Source: a bacterium (lineage in GTDB: Bacteria; Sysuimicrobiota; Sysuimicrobiia; Sysuimicrobiales; Humicultoraceae). Taken from it: 32,061 bases of DNA. Below the pieces are notes generated by a model. It did not search any database and had not been told where the DNA came from. It saw only the letters and a program-made list of their open reading frames with translations. The DNA is taken from contig JASEHJ010000012.1 of NCBI GenBank assembly GCA_030018905.1, positions 1-32,061 of the forward strand, in the 5' to 3' direction. Shown here one piece after another: positions 22,568 to 30,071 of the stretch (positions within the stretch are counted from its first letter, which is position 1; each line of letters starts with the position of its first letter). The position numbers and the translations under genes were made by a program.

Positions 22568-23544
22568 CGCAGCCGGCGGAAGACCGCCAGCATCGTCAGC
22601 ACGCTCGCTGCCATCAGACCCAGGGCCGCGGCGAAACCGTACCGCCACTGGAACGACGGATAAGCGCGCTCGAAGTTCATCCCGTAGATTCCGGAGATCA
22701 CCGCCAGCGAGGCAAAGACCGCGGTGATCACCGTGAGCACCTTTACTACCTCGTTCAGCCGATTGCTCACGATGCTGAGGTAGATGTCCAGCGCGCCGGC
22801 CAGCAGGTCGCGGTGCGTGTCAATCTGCTCGGTGATGCGCAGCAGATGGTCGTAGATGTCGCGGAAGTACGCGCGCAGCGGCGCGCCGATCAGCCGCGAG
22901 TCGTGCCGCAGCAGCAGGTTCATCATGTCGCGCTGGGGCGCGGCGACGCGCCGCAGGTGCAGCAGCGCGCGCTTCACGGCGAAAAGCTGGTCCATCGTCC
23001 TCTGCTTGGGCCCCTTGAAAAGGGTGTCCTCGAGGCGCTCAACGTAGTCGTCCAGGGAGTCGAGCACCGGGAAATACGAGTCCACCACGGCGTCGAGGAT
23101 CGCGTAGAGGAGGTAGCCCTCCGTGCCGCGCAGATCAGGCGGGGTCAGTGCCAGCCGCCGCCGGACCTCGTCCAGAACGGGCGCCGCGCCGCTGTGTGCG
23201 GTGACAACGAAGCCCGCACCGAAGAAGAGATCAATCTCGTCCAGGGCCACGTCGTGCCCCGCCGCCCCGCGGAGCCGCGCTGCATGGGTGGTGATGAACA
23301 GGAAACCTTCGTACTCCTCGGCTTTGGGCCGCTGTCGGCGCTTGAGCGCGTCCTCGACCGCCAACGGGTGTAGCCCGAAGGTGTTGGCGATGGGCGTCAT
23401 TATCTCGGGCGTGGGGTGCGAGAGGTCAATCCACAGGCTCTGACCCTCGCGCCCCCGGAGGGAGTCGAGCGACTCCGGAGGGTCGGTGATGGTTTCCGAG
23501 CCGCGGAAGACCAGGATCTGCATGGCAGGGCGGGATGCAGGCAT
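22558..23544 (-). CDS. corA: CorA-type magnesium/cobalt channel
   Basis: The 328-residue protein has the CorA form: a large cytoplasmic N-terminal domain with long charged helices (L-D-DYVERLEDTLFK, QRTMDQLFAVKRALLHLRR), then two C-terminal membrane helices. The gating signature GMN is at residues 288-290 (YGMNFERAYP). The inner end is RRLRWL. It moves Mg2+ or Co2+ into the cell; the loop after GMN is FERAYPSF rather than the common MPE pattern, so the exact ion is open. ATG at 23544 or at 23523 could be the start; neither has a strong binding site. Confidence 0.92.
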   Translation of the reverse strand: MPASRPAMQILVFRGSETITDPPESLDSLRGREGQSLWIDLSHPTPEIMTPIANTFGLHPLAVEDALKRRQRPKAEEYEGFLFITTHAARLRGAAGHDVALDEIDLFFGAGFVVTAHSGAAPVLDEVRRRLALTPPDLRGTEGYLLYAILDAVVDSYFPVLDSLDDYVERLEDTLFKGPKQRTMDQLFAVKRALLHLRRVAAPQRDMMNLLLRHDSRLIGAPLRAYFRDIYDHLLRITEQIDTHRDLLAGALDIYLSIVSNRLNEVVKVLTVITAVFASLAVISGIYGMNFERAYPSFQWRYGFAAALGLMAASVLTMLAVFRRLRWL

Positions 23545-23638
23545 CGGGATGTAGGTTCGGCCCGCGGCAGGGCTTTCCTTGCAGGGGCCCGGGCGGACCA
23601 GGAGGAACCGCGCTAGGTCGCGAATAGGCCCGGTGTTC

Positions 23639-23644
23639 TACAAT
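23639..23644 (+). promoter_or_regulatory. Likely -10 element of the aldehyde oxidoreductase operon
   Basis: TACAAT (23639-23644) lies about 150 bases before the AOR start and just before the structured leader. The -35 region at the expected distance is weak. The position fits a transcript start near 23651, at the beginning of the candidate aptamer. Confidence 0.45.
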
Positions 23645-23650
23645 AGCCGT

Positions 23651-23757
23651 CTCCGACCCGCGCTATCCCCCTGGGAGGTTCGGGCGATAGGGTGAGGGGG
23701 GCAACTCCCCCGCCTGCCGTATGCAAAGGAGGCGACCCTAACATGGGTGGCCTCCTG
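23651..23757 (+). promoter_or_regulatory. Candidate Moco/Tuco-type riboswitch
   Basis: The 250-base gap before the AOR gene holds a compact structured RNA. Visible elements are a stem CTATC (23663-23667) with GATAG (23686-23690), extended inside by CCC/GGG and carrying CTGGGAGGTTC in its loop. Next is a GC-rich stem (23694-23700 with 23705-23711) that can be closed by the GNRA-type loop GCAA. Last is a long hairpin starting in AAAGGAGG (23725-23732). Moco RNAs are known to have a GNRA-capped stem and to precede genes for Mo or W cofactor synthesis and use. The gene context fits exactly; the motif match is from memory and unaligned. Confidence 0.5.
23727..23756 (+). promoter_or_regulatory. Leader hairpin covering an SD-like site and ATG
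   Basis: AGGAGGC (23727-23733) pairs with GCCTCCT (23750-23756), and inside it ACCC (23735-23738) pairs with GGGT (23745-23748), with one G-G mismatch and the loop TAACAT. The 11-base-pair hairpin hides a strong ribosome-binding sequence and an ATG (23743). It is followed by TGTCTTCATTCT, which is only partly U-rich, so termination is doubtful. It may be part of the aptamer or its switching arm. Confidence 0.55.
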
Positions 23758-23794
23758 TCTTCATTCTGAGGAAGGGAAGGGAGGGGGGAGTCCG

Positions 23795-25540
23795 ATGAGC
23801 AAGCTGCTTCGGGTCAACATGACCGACCTGAAGGCCGCGTTCGAGGAGGTTCCCGAGCCCTACCGGCTCTGGGGAGGCCGTGGATTCACTTCCATGGTTA
23901 CGGCCCGAGAGGTCCCGCCCAACTGTCACCCCTTGGGACCTAACAACAAGCTCGTCATCGCGCCGGGGATCGTCAGCGGAACCGCGGCGCCCACTTCCGG
24001 TCGCACGTCGTTCGGCGGCAAGAGCCCGCTGACCGGGACGATCAAGGAGTCCAACGCCGGGGGGCTGTCCTCCCAGAAGATCGCCCGCCTCGGCATCAAG
24101 GGGATCATCATCGAGGGACACCCCGAGGAGGCCGGGAAGTTCTGGCTGCTCAAGATCAACAAGGACGGCGCGGAGTTTCTTCCGGCGACCGATCTGGTGG
24201 GCAAGGGGATGTACGAGGTCTGCCGCACCTTGTGGGAGCGCCACGGCAAGGGCGTTGCGATCATCGGGATAGGGCCCGCAGGCGAGTACCGCCTGACGAA
24301 CGCCGGCATCTGCGTCAACGATCCGGAGAATACCGCGGGCCGCTACGCAGGGCGCGGCGGGATGGGCGCGGTCATGGGCGCCAAGGGGCTCAAGGCGATC
24401 GTGATTGACGACACCGGCGGCCCGGGAGTCGCCGTCGCCGACCAGACACGCTTCAGGGCGGCGATCAAGAAGCTCACCGAGGCCTCGCTCAAGCACGACG
24501 TCACCAAGAAGGAAGGCGCGCTCAACACCTACGGCACCAACGTCCTGGCCAACATCATGAACGAGGCCGGCGGCTATCCCACCCGCAACTTCAGCGGCGG
24601 CCGCTTCGAGATGGTAGGTCAGATTAGCGGCGAGGCCGCCCGCGAGATCATCCAGAAGCGGGGCGGCGTCGGCACCACCGGGCACCCCTGCCATCCCGGC
24701 TGCATCATCCAGTGCTCGAACATCTTCACGTACCCCGACGGCAAGTTCCACACGTCGGTGTTGGAATACGAGTCGGTCTGGGCGCTGGGTGCCAACTGCG
24801 GGATCGGCAACCTGGACGACATCGCCGACCTGGTCTGGGCATGCAACGACGTCGGCCTGGACACCATTGAGGCCGGCGCCACCATCGCCGTGGCCATGGA
24901 GGGCGGCCTGCTCGAGTTCGGGGACGCCCAGGGCGCCAAGGAGCTGATCCACGAGGACGTGCGGCACGGCACGCCGCTGGGGCGCATCATCGGCAACGGC
25001 ACCGAGTTCACCGGCAGGGCGTTCGGAGTGGTGCGCGTGCCGACGGTCAAGGGCCAGGCAATGCCTGCCTACGAGCCCCGGGTCGTCAAGGGCATCGGCG
25101 TGACCTACGCCACCAGCACCATGGGGGCCGACCACACCGCGGGGTACACAATCGCCCCGGAGATCCTGAGCGTGGGAGGCAAGGCCGATCCGTTCAATCC
25201 CCAGAAGGCCGAGCTGTCCCGCGCGTTCCAGTCGGCCACCGCGTTCATTGACACGAGCGGGTACTGCCTGTTCGACGCCTTCGCGGTGCTGGACATCCCT
25301 GAAGGCCTGGAGGGAATGGTTGAATCGTGCGCGGCGGTGCTGGGCACGAATTGGACGGTCAACGACATCGGGCCGTTGGGCATTGAGGTCCTGAAGGCCG
25401 AGCGCGGCTTCAACGAGGCGGCCGGATTCACGAAGGCGCACGACCGCCTGCCCGAGTTCATGAAGTACGAGCCGGTCCCGCCGCACAACACCACCTTCGA
25501 CGTGACGGATGAGGATCTGGACAAGGTGCATGCCTATTGA
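23795..25540 (+). CDS. Tungsten-type aldehyde ferredoxin oxidoreductase
   Basis: The 581-residue enzyme oxidises aldehydes to acids with ferredoxin, or runs the reverse, using a tungsten (rarely molybdenum) bis-pyranopterin and one [4Fe-4S] cluster. It has the AOR N-terminal beta domain (VNMTDLKAAFEEVPEPYRLWGGRG, NKLVIAPG, SGRTSFGGKSPLTG). The cluster ligands are C299-x3-C303-x3-C307, with C491 in DTSGYC as the fourth. The pterin-binding blocks DTIEAG (D356) and DTSGYC (D486) are present. The first Cys spacing is x3 instead of the x2 of the Pyrococcus enzyme. ATG at 23795 follows GGGAGGGGGGAG. It is the first of five overlapping genes for cofactor handling. Confidence 0.94.
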   Translation: MSKLLRVNMTDLKAAFEEVPEPYRLWGGRGFTSMVTAREVPPNCHPLGPNNKLVIAPGIVSGTAAPTSGRTSFGGKSPLTGTIKESNAGGLSSQKIARLGIKGIIIEGHPEEAGKFWLLKINKDGAEFLPATDLVGKGMYEVCRTLWERHGKGVAIIGIGPAGEYRLTNAGICVNDPENTAGRYAGRGGMGAVMGAKGLKAIVIDDTGGPGVAVADQTRFRAAIKKLTEASLKHDVTKKEGALNTYGTNVLANIMNEAGGYPTRNFSGGRFEMVGQISGEAAREIIQKRGGVGTTGHPCHPGCIIQCSNIFTYPDGKFHTSVLEYESVWALGANCGIGNLDDIADLVWACNDVGLDTIEAGATIAVAMEGGLLEFGDAQGAKELIHEDVRHGTPLGRIIGNGTEFTGRAFGVVRVPTVKGQAMPAYEPRVVKGIGVTYATSTMGADHTAGYTIAPEILSVGGKADPFNPQKAELSRAFQSATAFIDTSGYCLFDAFAVLDIPEGLEGMVESCAAVLGTNWTVNDIGPLGIEVLKAERGFNEAAGFTKAHDRLPEFMKYEPVPPHNTTFDVTDEDLDKVHAY

Positions 25541-25791
25541 TTGAGATCCACCTGTACGGACGGCTGCGACGACTGGCCGCGCAGTCGGGGGTGCACAGGC
25601 CTTCGGTCACCTGGGTTGACCTGCCGGAAGGTACGGTCGCCCAGGTGATCGAGGCGCTTGGAGTCGAGCGGGAAGCGGTGGGCAACATCTTCGTCAACGG
25701 CCGCTACGATCCCGCGGCCCTGGACCAAACCGTTCGGAGCGGGGACAGGTTAGGGCTCTTTCCGCCGGATATGAGGATGCTGTATGTCTAG
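25537..25791 (+). CDS. ThiS/MoaD-like beta-grasp protein without Gly-Gly end
   Basis: The 84-residue protein starts at a TTG that overlaps the AOR stop (TTGA). It has the ubiquitin-like order of ThiS/MoaD: strand IEIHLYGRLR, a helix with VAQVIEALGV, then VGNIFVNGRYD and SGDRLGLFPPD. True sulfur carriers end in Gly-Gly; this one ends DMRMLYV, so it cannot be thiocarboxylated at a terminal glycine. It may instead act as a structural or chaperone subunit of the AOR system, as MoaD-like proteins occur in other AOR operons. It overlaps the next gene by eight bases. Confidence 0.8.
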   Translation: MIEIHLYGRLRRLAAQSGVHRPSVTWVDLPEGTVAQVIEALGVEREAVGNIFVNGRYDPAALDQTVRSGDRLGLFPPDMRMLYV

Positions 25792-26077
25792 TGAACCCGT
25801 GGACGTGCACGTCTACGGGGCGCTGCAGAAGCGGTTCGGCGCCCCGTCGCCGTTTCAGGCGGTGCGCAGACAGGTCGTGTCGTCTCATGACAGCCGCATC
25901 CAGGACATCCTGGTGGAGCTTGGCATAGAACCCAACGAGGTCAGCCACCTCTTCCTCAACGGCGAGTACTCGGCGGCCGGCCGGCGCGTGCGGCCTGGAG
26001 ACCGCCTGGCGGTATTCGGACGCGACATGGCGCTGCTATACCGGCAGTACTTCCGCAAGGTGACGGACCCACCGTGA
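25784..26077 (+). CDS. Second ThiS/MoaD-like protein, no Gly-Gly end
   Basis: The 97-residue protein is a second beta-grasp domain: VDVHVYGALQKRFG, a helix with IQDILVELGI, EVSHLFLNGEYSAAG and V-R-PGDRLAVFGRDM. It ends LLYRQYFRKVTDPP, so it also lacks the terminal diglycine. It is related to the preceding protein, with the same order of strands and the same G-D-R-L turn, but has an extra loop (SPFQAVRRQVVSSHDSR) and a basic tail. ATG at 25784 overlaps the previous gene by eight bases; its own stop overlaps the next start by four. Function is inferred only from context. Confidence 0.78.
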   Translation: MSSEPVDVHVYGALQKRFGAPSPFQAVRRQVVSSHDSRIQDILVELGIEPNEVSHLFLNGEYSAAGRRVRPGDRLAVFGRDMALLYRQYFRKVTDPP

Positions 26078-27585
26078 TCGTCACGGTGCGGCTCTACGCG
26101 ACGCTCCGGGACCTGGTTCCGGGCGGAAGGAAGGCCCTTGACGTAGACCTCCCCGAGGGCACAACCGTCGGAGGCCTCATCGCGCACCTCGGCATCCCGG
26201 CTGGGACCGTGCGCAAGGTGTTCGTCGGCGGGATCGCCAGGGAGGATTCGCACGTATTGCAGCCGGGGGACGAGGTAGGCGCGTTCCCGCCGATAGCAGG
26301 CGGCGCAGGGGTAGGCATGTACCCGCCGGATGGCGGCGGCGCGCCGGTGCGGGAGTTCCTGCACATCCGCACGGTGGCCCAGGCCAGGGCGCGCTTCATG
26401 GAAGAGTGGACCCCTCCCAGGCCGCGCACCGCGCCCGCCGAGATTGCCGGGGCCAGTGGGCGCGTGCTCGCGACAGACGTCGTCTCTCCCGAAGATCTGC
26501 CACCGTTTCCGCGCTCGGTCGTTGACGGCTATGCGGTGCGCGCGGCCGACACTTTTGGTTCCAGCGAGGGTCTTCCCGCCTACCTGACGGTCGCAGGGGA
26601 GATCCTGATGGGCCGACTTCCGGATCTCACGCTTGGCCCAGGCCAGGCGGCCCGCATCCCGACCGGGGGAATCCTGCCTGCGGGCGCCGACGCCGCGGTG
26701 ATGGTCGAGCACACGGAGTTGCTATCCGCGGCGGAGATCGAGGTTCGCCGGCCGGTGGGCCCGGGTGAGAACGTTATCAGGCCCGGTGAGGACGCGCGGC
26801 GCGGCGCGGTCGTGCTGCCCGCGGGAACTGTTCTACGCTCCGCCCAGATAGGGCTGCTTGCCGGCCTGGGGATCGCGCGGGTGGAGGTTGCGGTCCGGCC
26901 GCGCGTGGCCATCATCTCGACCGGCGATGAGGTGGTCCCGCCCCGGAAAACGCCTGAGGCAGGCCAGATTCGCGACATCAACGGCCCGGCGCTCTCCGCG
27001 GCGGTCCTGGCCGAAGGCGGGGAGCCGGTCTCTTTTGGAATTGTTCCCGACAGGCTTGAGCCATTGCTGGCCGTGCTGCGCGCGGCGCAGAAGCGGGCCG
27101 ACCTTATCCTGGTTTCAGGAGGCAGTTCAATAGGACTCCGCGACGAGGTTGCCCGCGCGATCGCGGCGCTGGGACCGCCCGGGGTGTTGGTGCACGGGGT
27201 GGCCATGAAGCCCGGCAAGCCGACCGTGCTGGGACTGTGCGGTCAGACGCCCGTCGTCGGCCTGCCCGGGCATCCCACCACGGTGCTGGTGGTGTTTCAT
27301 GTTTTCGTGCGCGAGATGATCGCCCGGCTGCTGGGGCGGCGACCCGATCCCCTCCCGTCGGTGAAGGCCCGCCTCACCCGCCGCGTGGCCTCCGCGCCCG
27401 GGCGTACAGATTATCTCCGTGTCTTGCTGCAGCAGCGCGACGGCGCCCTGTGGGCGGATCCCATCCTGGGGAAGTCGGGCCTGATCTCCACGATGGTGGG
27501 AGCGGACGGGCTCGCGATGATACCTGAGGCCGTAGAGGGAATCGAATCCGGCGAAGAGGTAGTGGTGGAGATCCTGACCTCGTGA
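26074..27585 (+). CDS. moeA: MoaD-MoeA fusion protein
   Basis: The 503-residue protein starts with a full MoaD-type domain (1-77: VRLYATLRDLVPGG, V-G-G-L-IAHLGI, GDEVGAFPPIAGG) and runs on without a stop into MoeA. MoeA inserts Mo or W into the pyranopterin. Its blocks are SVVDGYAVRAAD, P-TGGILPAGADAAVMVE, IISTGDEV, LVSGGSSIGLRDE, HGVAMKPGKPTVLG and VGLPGHPTTV. The diglycine G76-G77, which must be C-terminal to carry sulfur, is buried in the chain, so either it is cleaved or the domain is not a sulfur carrier. Start GTG at 26074 overlaps the previous stop. ATG at 26317 could start a separate MoeA. Confidence 0.88.
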   Translation: MIVTVRLYATLRDLVPGGRKALDVDLPEGTTVGGLIAHLGIPAGTVRKVFVGGIAREDSHVLQPGDEVGAFPPIAGGAGVGMYPPDGGGAPVREFLHIRTVAQARARFMEEWTPPRPRTAPAEIAGASGRVLATDVVSPEDLPPFPRSVVDGYAVRAADTFGSSEGLPAYLTVAGEILMGRLPDLTLGPGQAARIPTGGILPAGADAAVMVEHTELLSAAEIEVRRPVGPGENVIRPGEDARRGAVVLPAGTVLRSAQIGLLAGLGIARVEVAVRPRVAIISTGDEVVPPRKTPEAGQIRDINGPALSAAVLAEGGEPVSFGIVPDRLEPLLAVLRAAQKRADLILVSGGSSIGLRDEVARAIAALGPPGVLVHGVAMKPGKPTVLGLCGQTPVVGLPGHPTTVLVVFHVFVREMIARLLGRRPDPLPSVKARLTRRVASAPGRTDYLRVLLQQRDGALWADPILGKSGLISTMVGADGLAMIPEAVEGIESGEEVVVEILTS

Positions 27586-29561
27586 CCGCCAGGCGTGTCT
27601 ACCTGACCGATCTTCCCCTGGAGGAAGCGCTCTCGCGCTGGATCGGAGCGCTGCGGGCGCGCGGCCTGCTGGCGCCGGTGCCGGCCGAGGCGGTTGGTGC
27701 GGCCGAAGCGTGCGGCCGCGTCACGGCAGAGGCGGTCTGTGCTGCGCGTTCCGTGCCGCACTACCACGCGGCAGGGATGGACGGGATCGCCGTACGCGCG
27801 GAGGACACCTTCGGGGCTTCGGAGACCACCCCGATCCTGCTGTCCCCGGATCGCTTTGTGACCGTCAACACCGGCGATGCGATGCCCGAGGGCGCCGACG
27901 CGGTGGTCATGGTCGAGGAGATCCGCGACGTGGATGGCGCGGTTGAGATCCTGGCGCCTGCTGTGCCCTGGCAGCACGTTCGGTCTGTCGGGGAGGATAT
28001 CATCGCAACTGAACTGCTCCTTCCCAGCAGCCATCTCATCCGCGCCGTGGACGTGGGCGCGATGGTGGCCGCTGGTGTCGCAGCGGTGATGGTCCGGCGA
28101 CGGCCGCGGGTCGTGCTCATCCCCACGGGCGACGAGGTGGCAGATGCCGCCGGCCCGCTCCGCCCCGGTCAGGTTCCGGAGTTCAACACCGCGATGCTGG
28201 CCGCGGAGGTGGTGGGTTGGGGCGGTCGGGCGCGCCGCCACCCCATTGTGCCCGACGATCCCGACCTTCTCTGCGCGGCGATTGAGGCCGCGATCGAGGC
28301 CGCGACCGGGACCGCGAATGGGACCGGGACCGCGAATGGGACCGGGACCGAGGTCGGCTGCGACCTGCTGGTGGTCAATGCGGGCGCATCGGCCGGCGAG
28401 CGCGACCACACCGCCCTGGTCTTCGAGAAGCTGGGAGAGGTGCTCGTGCACGGCGTGGCGATCCGGCCGGGCAAGCCGGTGATCCTGGGGATAGTGCGTA
28501 ACCGGCCGGCCATCGGCCTGCCCGGGTACCCGGTTTCCGCCATGCTAACCTTCGACCTGTTCGCCAGGCCGGTCGTGTACGGGCTGCTGGGCATCGTGCC
28601 GCCTGAGCGCGAGCGGCTGCGCGCGGCGCTCGTGCGCAAGGTTCACTCCACGCTGGGAGTGGATGAGTTCGTGCGCGTGACCGCCGGCAGGGTGGGCGGC
28701 CGAATGGTGGCCGCGCCGCTGGGCCGCGGCGCAGGGCTGGTGACTTCGTTGGTGCGGGCGGACGGGATGCTGGTTATCCCGCGGACCAGCGAGGGCATTG
28801 AGGCCGGCGAAGAGGTCGAGATCGAACTGCGGCGTCCCAGGGCCGCAATCGAAGGCGCGGTCCTGGTAGTGGGCAGCCACGACGTGGCACTGGACGTGCT
28901 GGCCGACTTCCTGCACCGCGCCGATCCGGGCGCCTCGCTCACCTCGGCGCACGTGGGCAGCCTGGGCGGGCTGTTGGCGCTCGGCCGCGGCGAGGCGCAC
29001 ATGGCAGGCGTCCACCTGCTGGACGAGGCCACCGGTGAGTACAACGTTCCTTACGTACGCCAGTACCTGCCGGGTCGCCCGGTGGTGCTGGTCACGCTGG
29101 CCCACCGGGAGCAGGGGCTGATGGTCCAGCCCGGCAACCCGAAGCGCATAGGGAGCATCGCCGATCTCGCCCGGAGCGAGGTGCGCTTCGTCAACCGGCA
29201 GCGCGGCGCCGGCACACGGCTGCTGCTGGACTACGAGATGCGTCGCTGTGGCCTGGCCCCCCACCAGATCTGCGGCTACGACCGCGAGGTCTACACCCAC
29301 ATGGCCACCGCTTCAGCCGTTGCCTCGGGTGCGGCCGATGCAGGGCTCGGCATCCTGGCCGCGGCACGGGCGATGGGGCTGGAGTTCGTTCCGGTGGCGC
29401 GCGAGCGGTTCGATCTGGCGATTCCGGAAGAGCACATGGCTTCCCCGCCGGTCCGTCGCGTGCTGGACGTTCTGGAGCGCGACGAGTTCAAGGCCGCGGT
29501 GGCCGCGCTGGGCGGGTACGATCTGTCGGCAACCGGCACACGGATCCAGGTTGCCCCGTAG
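27582..29561 (+). CDS. MoeA fused to a periplasmic-binding-protein-like domain
   Basis: The 659-residue protein starts at GTG (27582), overlapping the previous stop (GTGA). Residues 1-415 form a second MoeA with AGMDGIAVRAED, NTGDAMPEGADAVVMVE, LIPTGDEV, VNAGASAGERDHT, GVAIRPGKPV and IGLPGYPVSAM. From about residue 425 it has a PBP-like domain: VLVVGSHDVALDVLADFL, GGLLALGRGEAHMAGVHLLD, FVNRQRGAGTRLLLDYEM and ASGAADAGLGILAAAR. This is the pattern of cytoplasmic molybdate/tungstate-type binding modules (PBP_like). No signal peptide is present, so the domain may sense or hold oxyanion near the insertion site. An 18-base tandem repeat lies in the MoeA part. Confidence 0.9.
   Translation: MTARRVYLTDLPLEEALSRWIGALRARGLLAPVPAEAVGAAEACGRVTAEAVCAARSVPHYHAAGMDGIAVRAEDTFGASETTPILLSPDRFVTVNTGDAMPEGADAVVMVEEIRDVDGAVEILAPAVPWQHVRSVGEDIIATELLLPSSHLIRAVDVGAMVAAGVAAVMVRRRPRVVLIPTGDEVADAAGPLRPGQVPEFNTAMLAAEVVGWGGRARRHPIVPDDPDLLCAAIEAAIEAATGTANGTGTANGTGTEVGCDLLVVNAGASAGERDHTALVFEKLGEVLVHGVAIRPGKPVILGIVRNRPAIGLPGYPVSAMLTFDLFARPVVYGLLGIVPPERERLRAALVRKVHSTLGVDEFVRVTAGRVGGRMVAAPLGRGAGLVTSLVRADGMLVIPRTSEGIEAGEEVEIELRRPRAAIEGAVLVVGSHDVALDVLADFLHRADPGASLTSAHVGSLGGLLALGRGEAHMAGVHLLDEATGEYNVPYVRQYLPGRPVVLVTLAHREQGLMVQPGNPKRIGSIADLARSEVRFVNRQRGAGTRLLLDYEMRRCGLAPHQICGYDREVYTHMATASAVASGAADAGLGILAAARAMGLEFVPVARERFDLAIPEEHMASPPVRRVLDVLERDEFKAAVAALGGYDLSATGTRIQVAP
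28305..28350 (+). repeat. 18-base tandem repeat inside the MoeA-PBP gene
   Basis: The unit ACCGGGACCGCGAATGGG occurs twice exactly (28305-28322, 28323-28340) and a third time for its first ten bases. It is in frame and encodes T-G-T-A-N-G repeats between a helix (AIEAAIEAA) and the next strand. The insertion probably forms a flexible surface loop and may vary in copy number. Confidence 0.9.
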
Positions 29562-29597
29562 CGGCTGCGCACGACAGACTCAAGCAGGGGTGGACTA

Positions 29598-30071
29598 ATG
29601 GCAGTTGAGGTGGGCCATCAGGCGCCGGATGCGGTGTTAGTCAACCATGACCGCAAGGCGGTGAAGGTCAGCGATCTGCGCGGGAAGACGGTCGTGCTGG
29701 CGTTCTTCCCCGGCGCGTTCACCGGGGTCTGCACGAAGGAGATGTGCGCCTTCCGCGACGCGATGGCCGCGTTCAGCGCGATCGAAGCGCTGGTCTTTGG
29801 GATCAGCGTGGACATGCCGTTCGCGCAGAAGGCGTTCGCTGACCAGCACGGTTTGAACTTTCCGCTGCTGTCGGACTACAACCGCGAGGCCGTCCGCGCG
29901 TTCGGGGTCGAGGACCCCAACTTTGCCGGCGGGCTGTTGCCGGGCGTTGCCACGAGGTCGGTCTTCGTGCTCGACCGCGACGGGGTGGTGCGGTACAGGT
30001 GGATCGCGCCCACCCAGGGGACCGAGCCGGACTACAGCGCCGTGGAGGAGGCGGTCAGGGAGCTGGGGTAG
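29598..30071 (+). CDS. Peroxiredoxin, AhpC/TSA family
   Basis: The 157-residue thiol peroxidase has the peroxidatic C45 in FFPGAFTGVCTKEMC and a second Cys, C50, at the position of the resolving Cys of BCP/PrxQ-type enzymes. The conserved Arg lies in the VATRSVFVLDRDG block. It reduces peroxides in the cytoplasm with thioredoxin or another dithiol donor. It lies 36 bases after the MoeA-PBP gene, with AGGGGTGG before the ATG at 29598, so it may be the last gene of that operon and protect the oxygen-sensitive AOR. Its end overlaps the end of dinB by 17 bases on the other strand. Confidence 0.93.
   Translation: MAVEVGHQAPDAVLVNHDRKAVKVSDLRGKTVVLAFFPGAFTGVCTKEMCAFRDAMAAFSAIEALVFGISVDMPFAQKAFADQHGLNFPLLSDYNREAVRAFGVEDPNFAGGLLPGVATRSVFVLDRDGVVRYRWIAPTQGTEPDYSAVEEAVRELG

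Noticed and set aside
23727-23768. Leader hairpin read as an intrinsic terminator
   Set aside because: The sequence after the stem (TGTCTTCATTCT) has scattered T only; a regulatory or aptamer role fits better.
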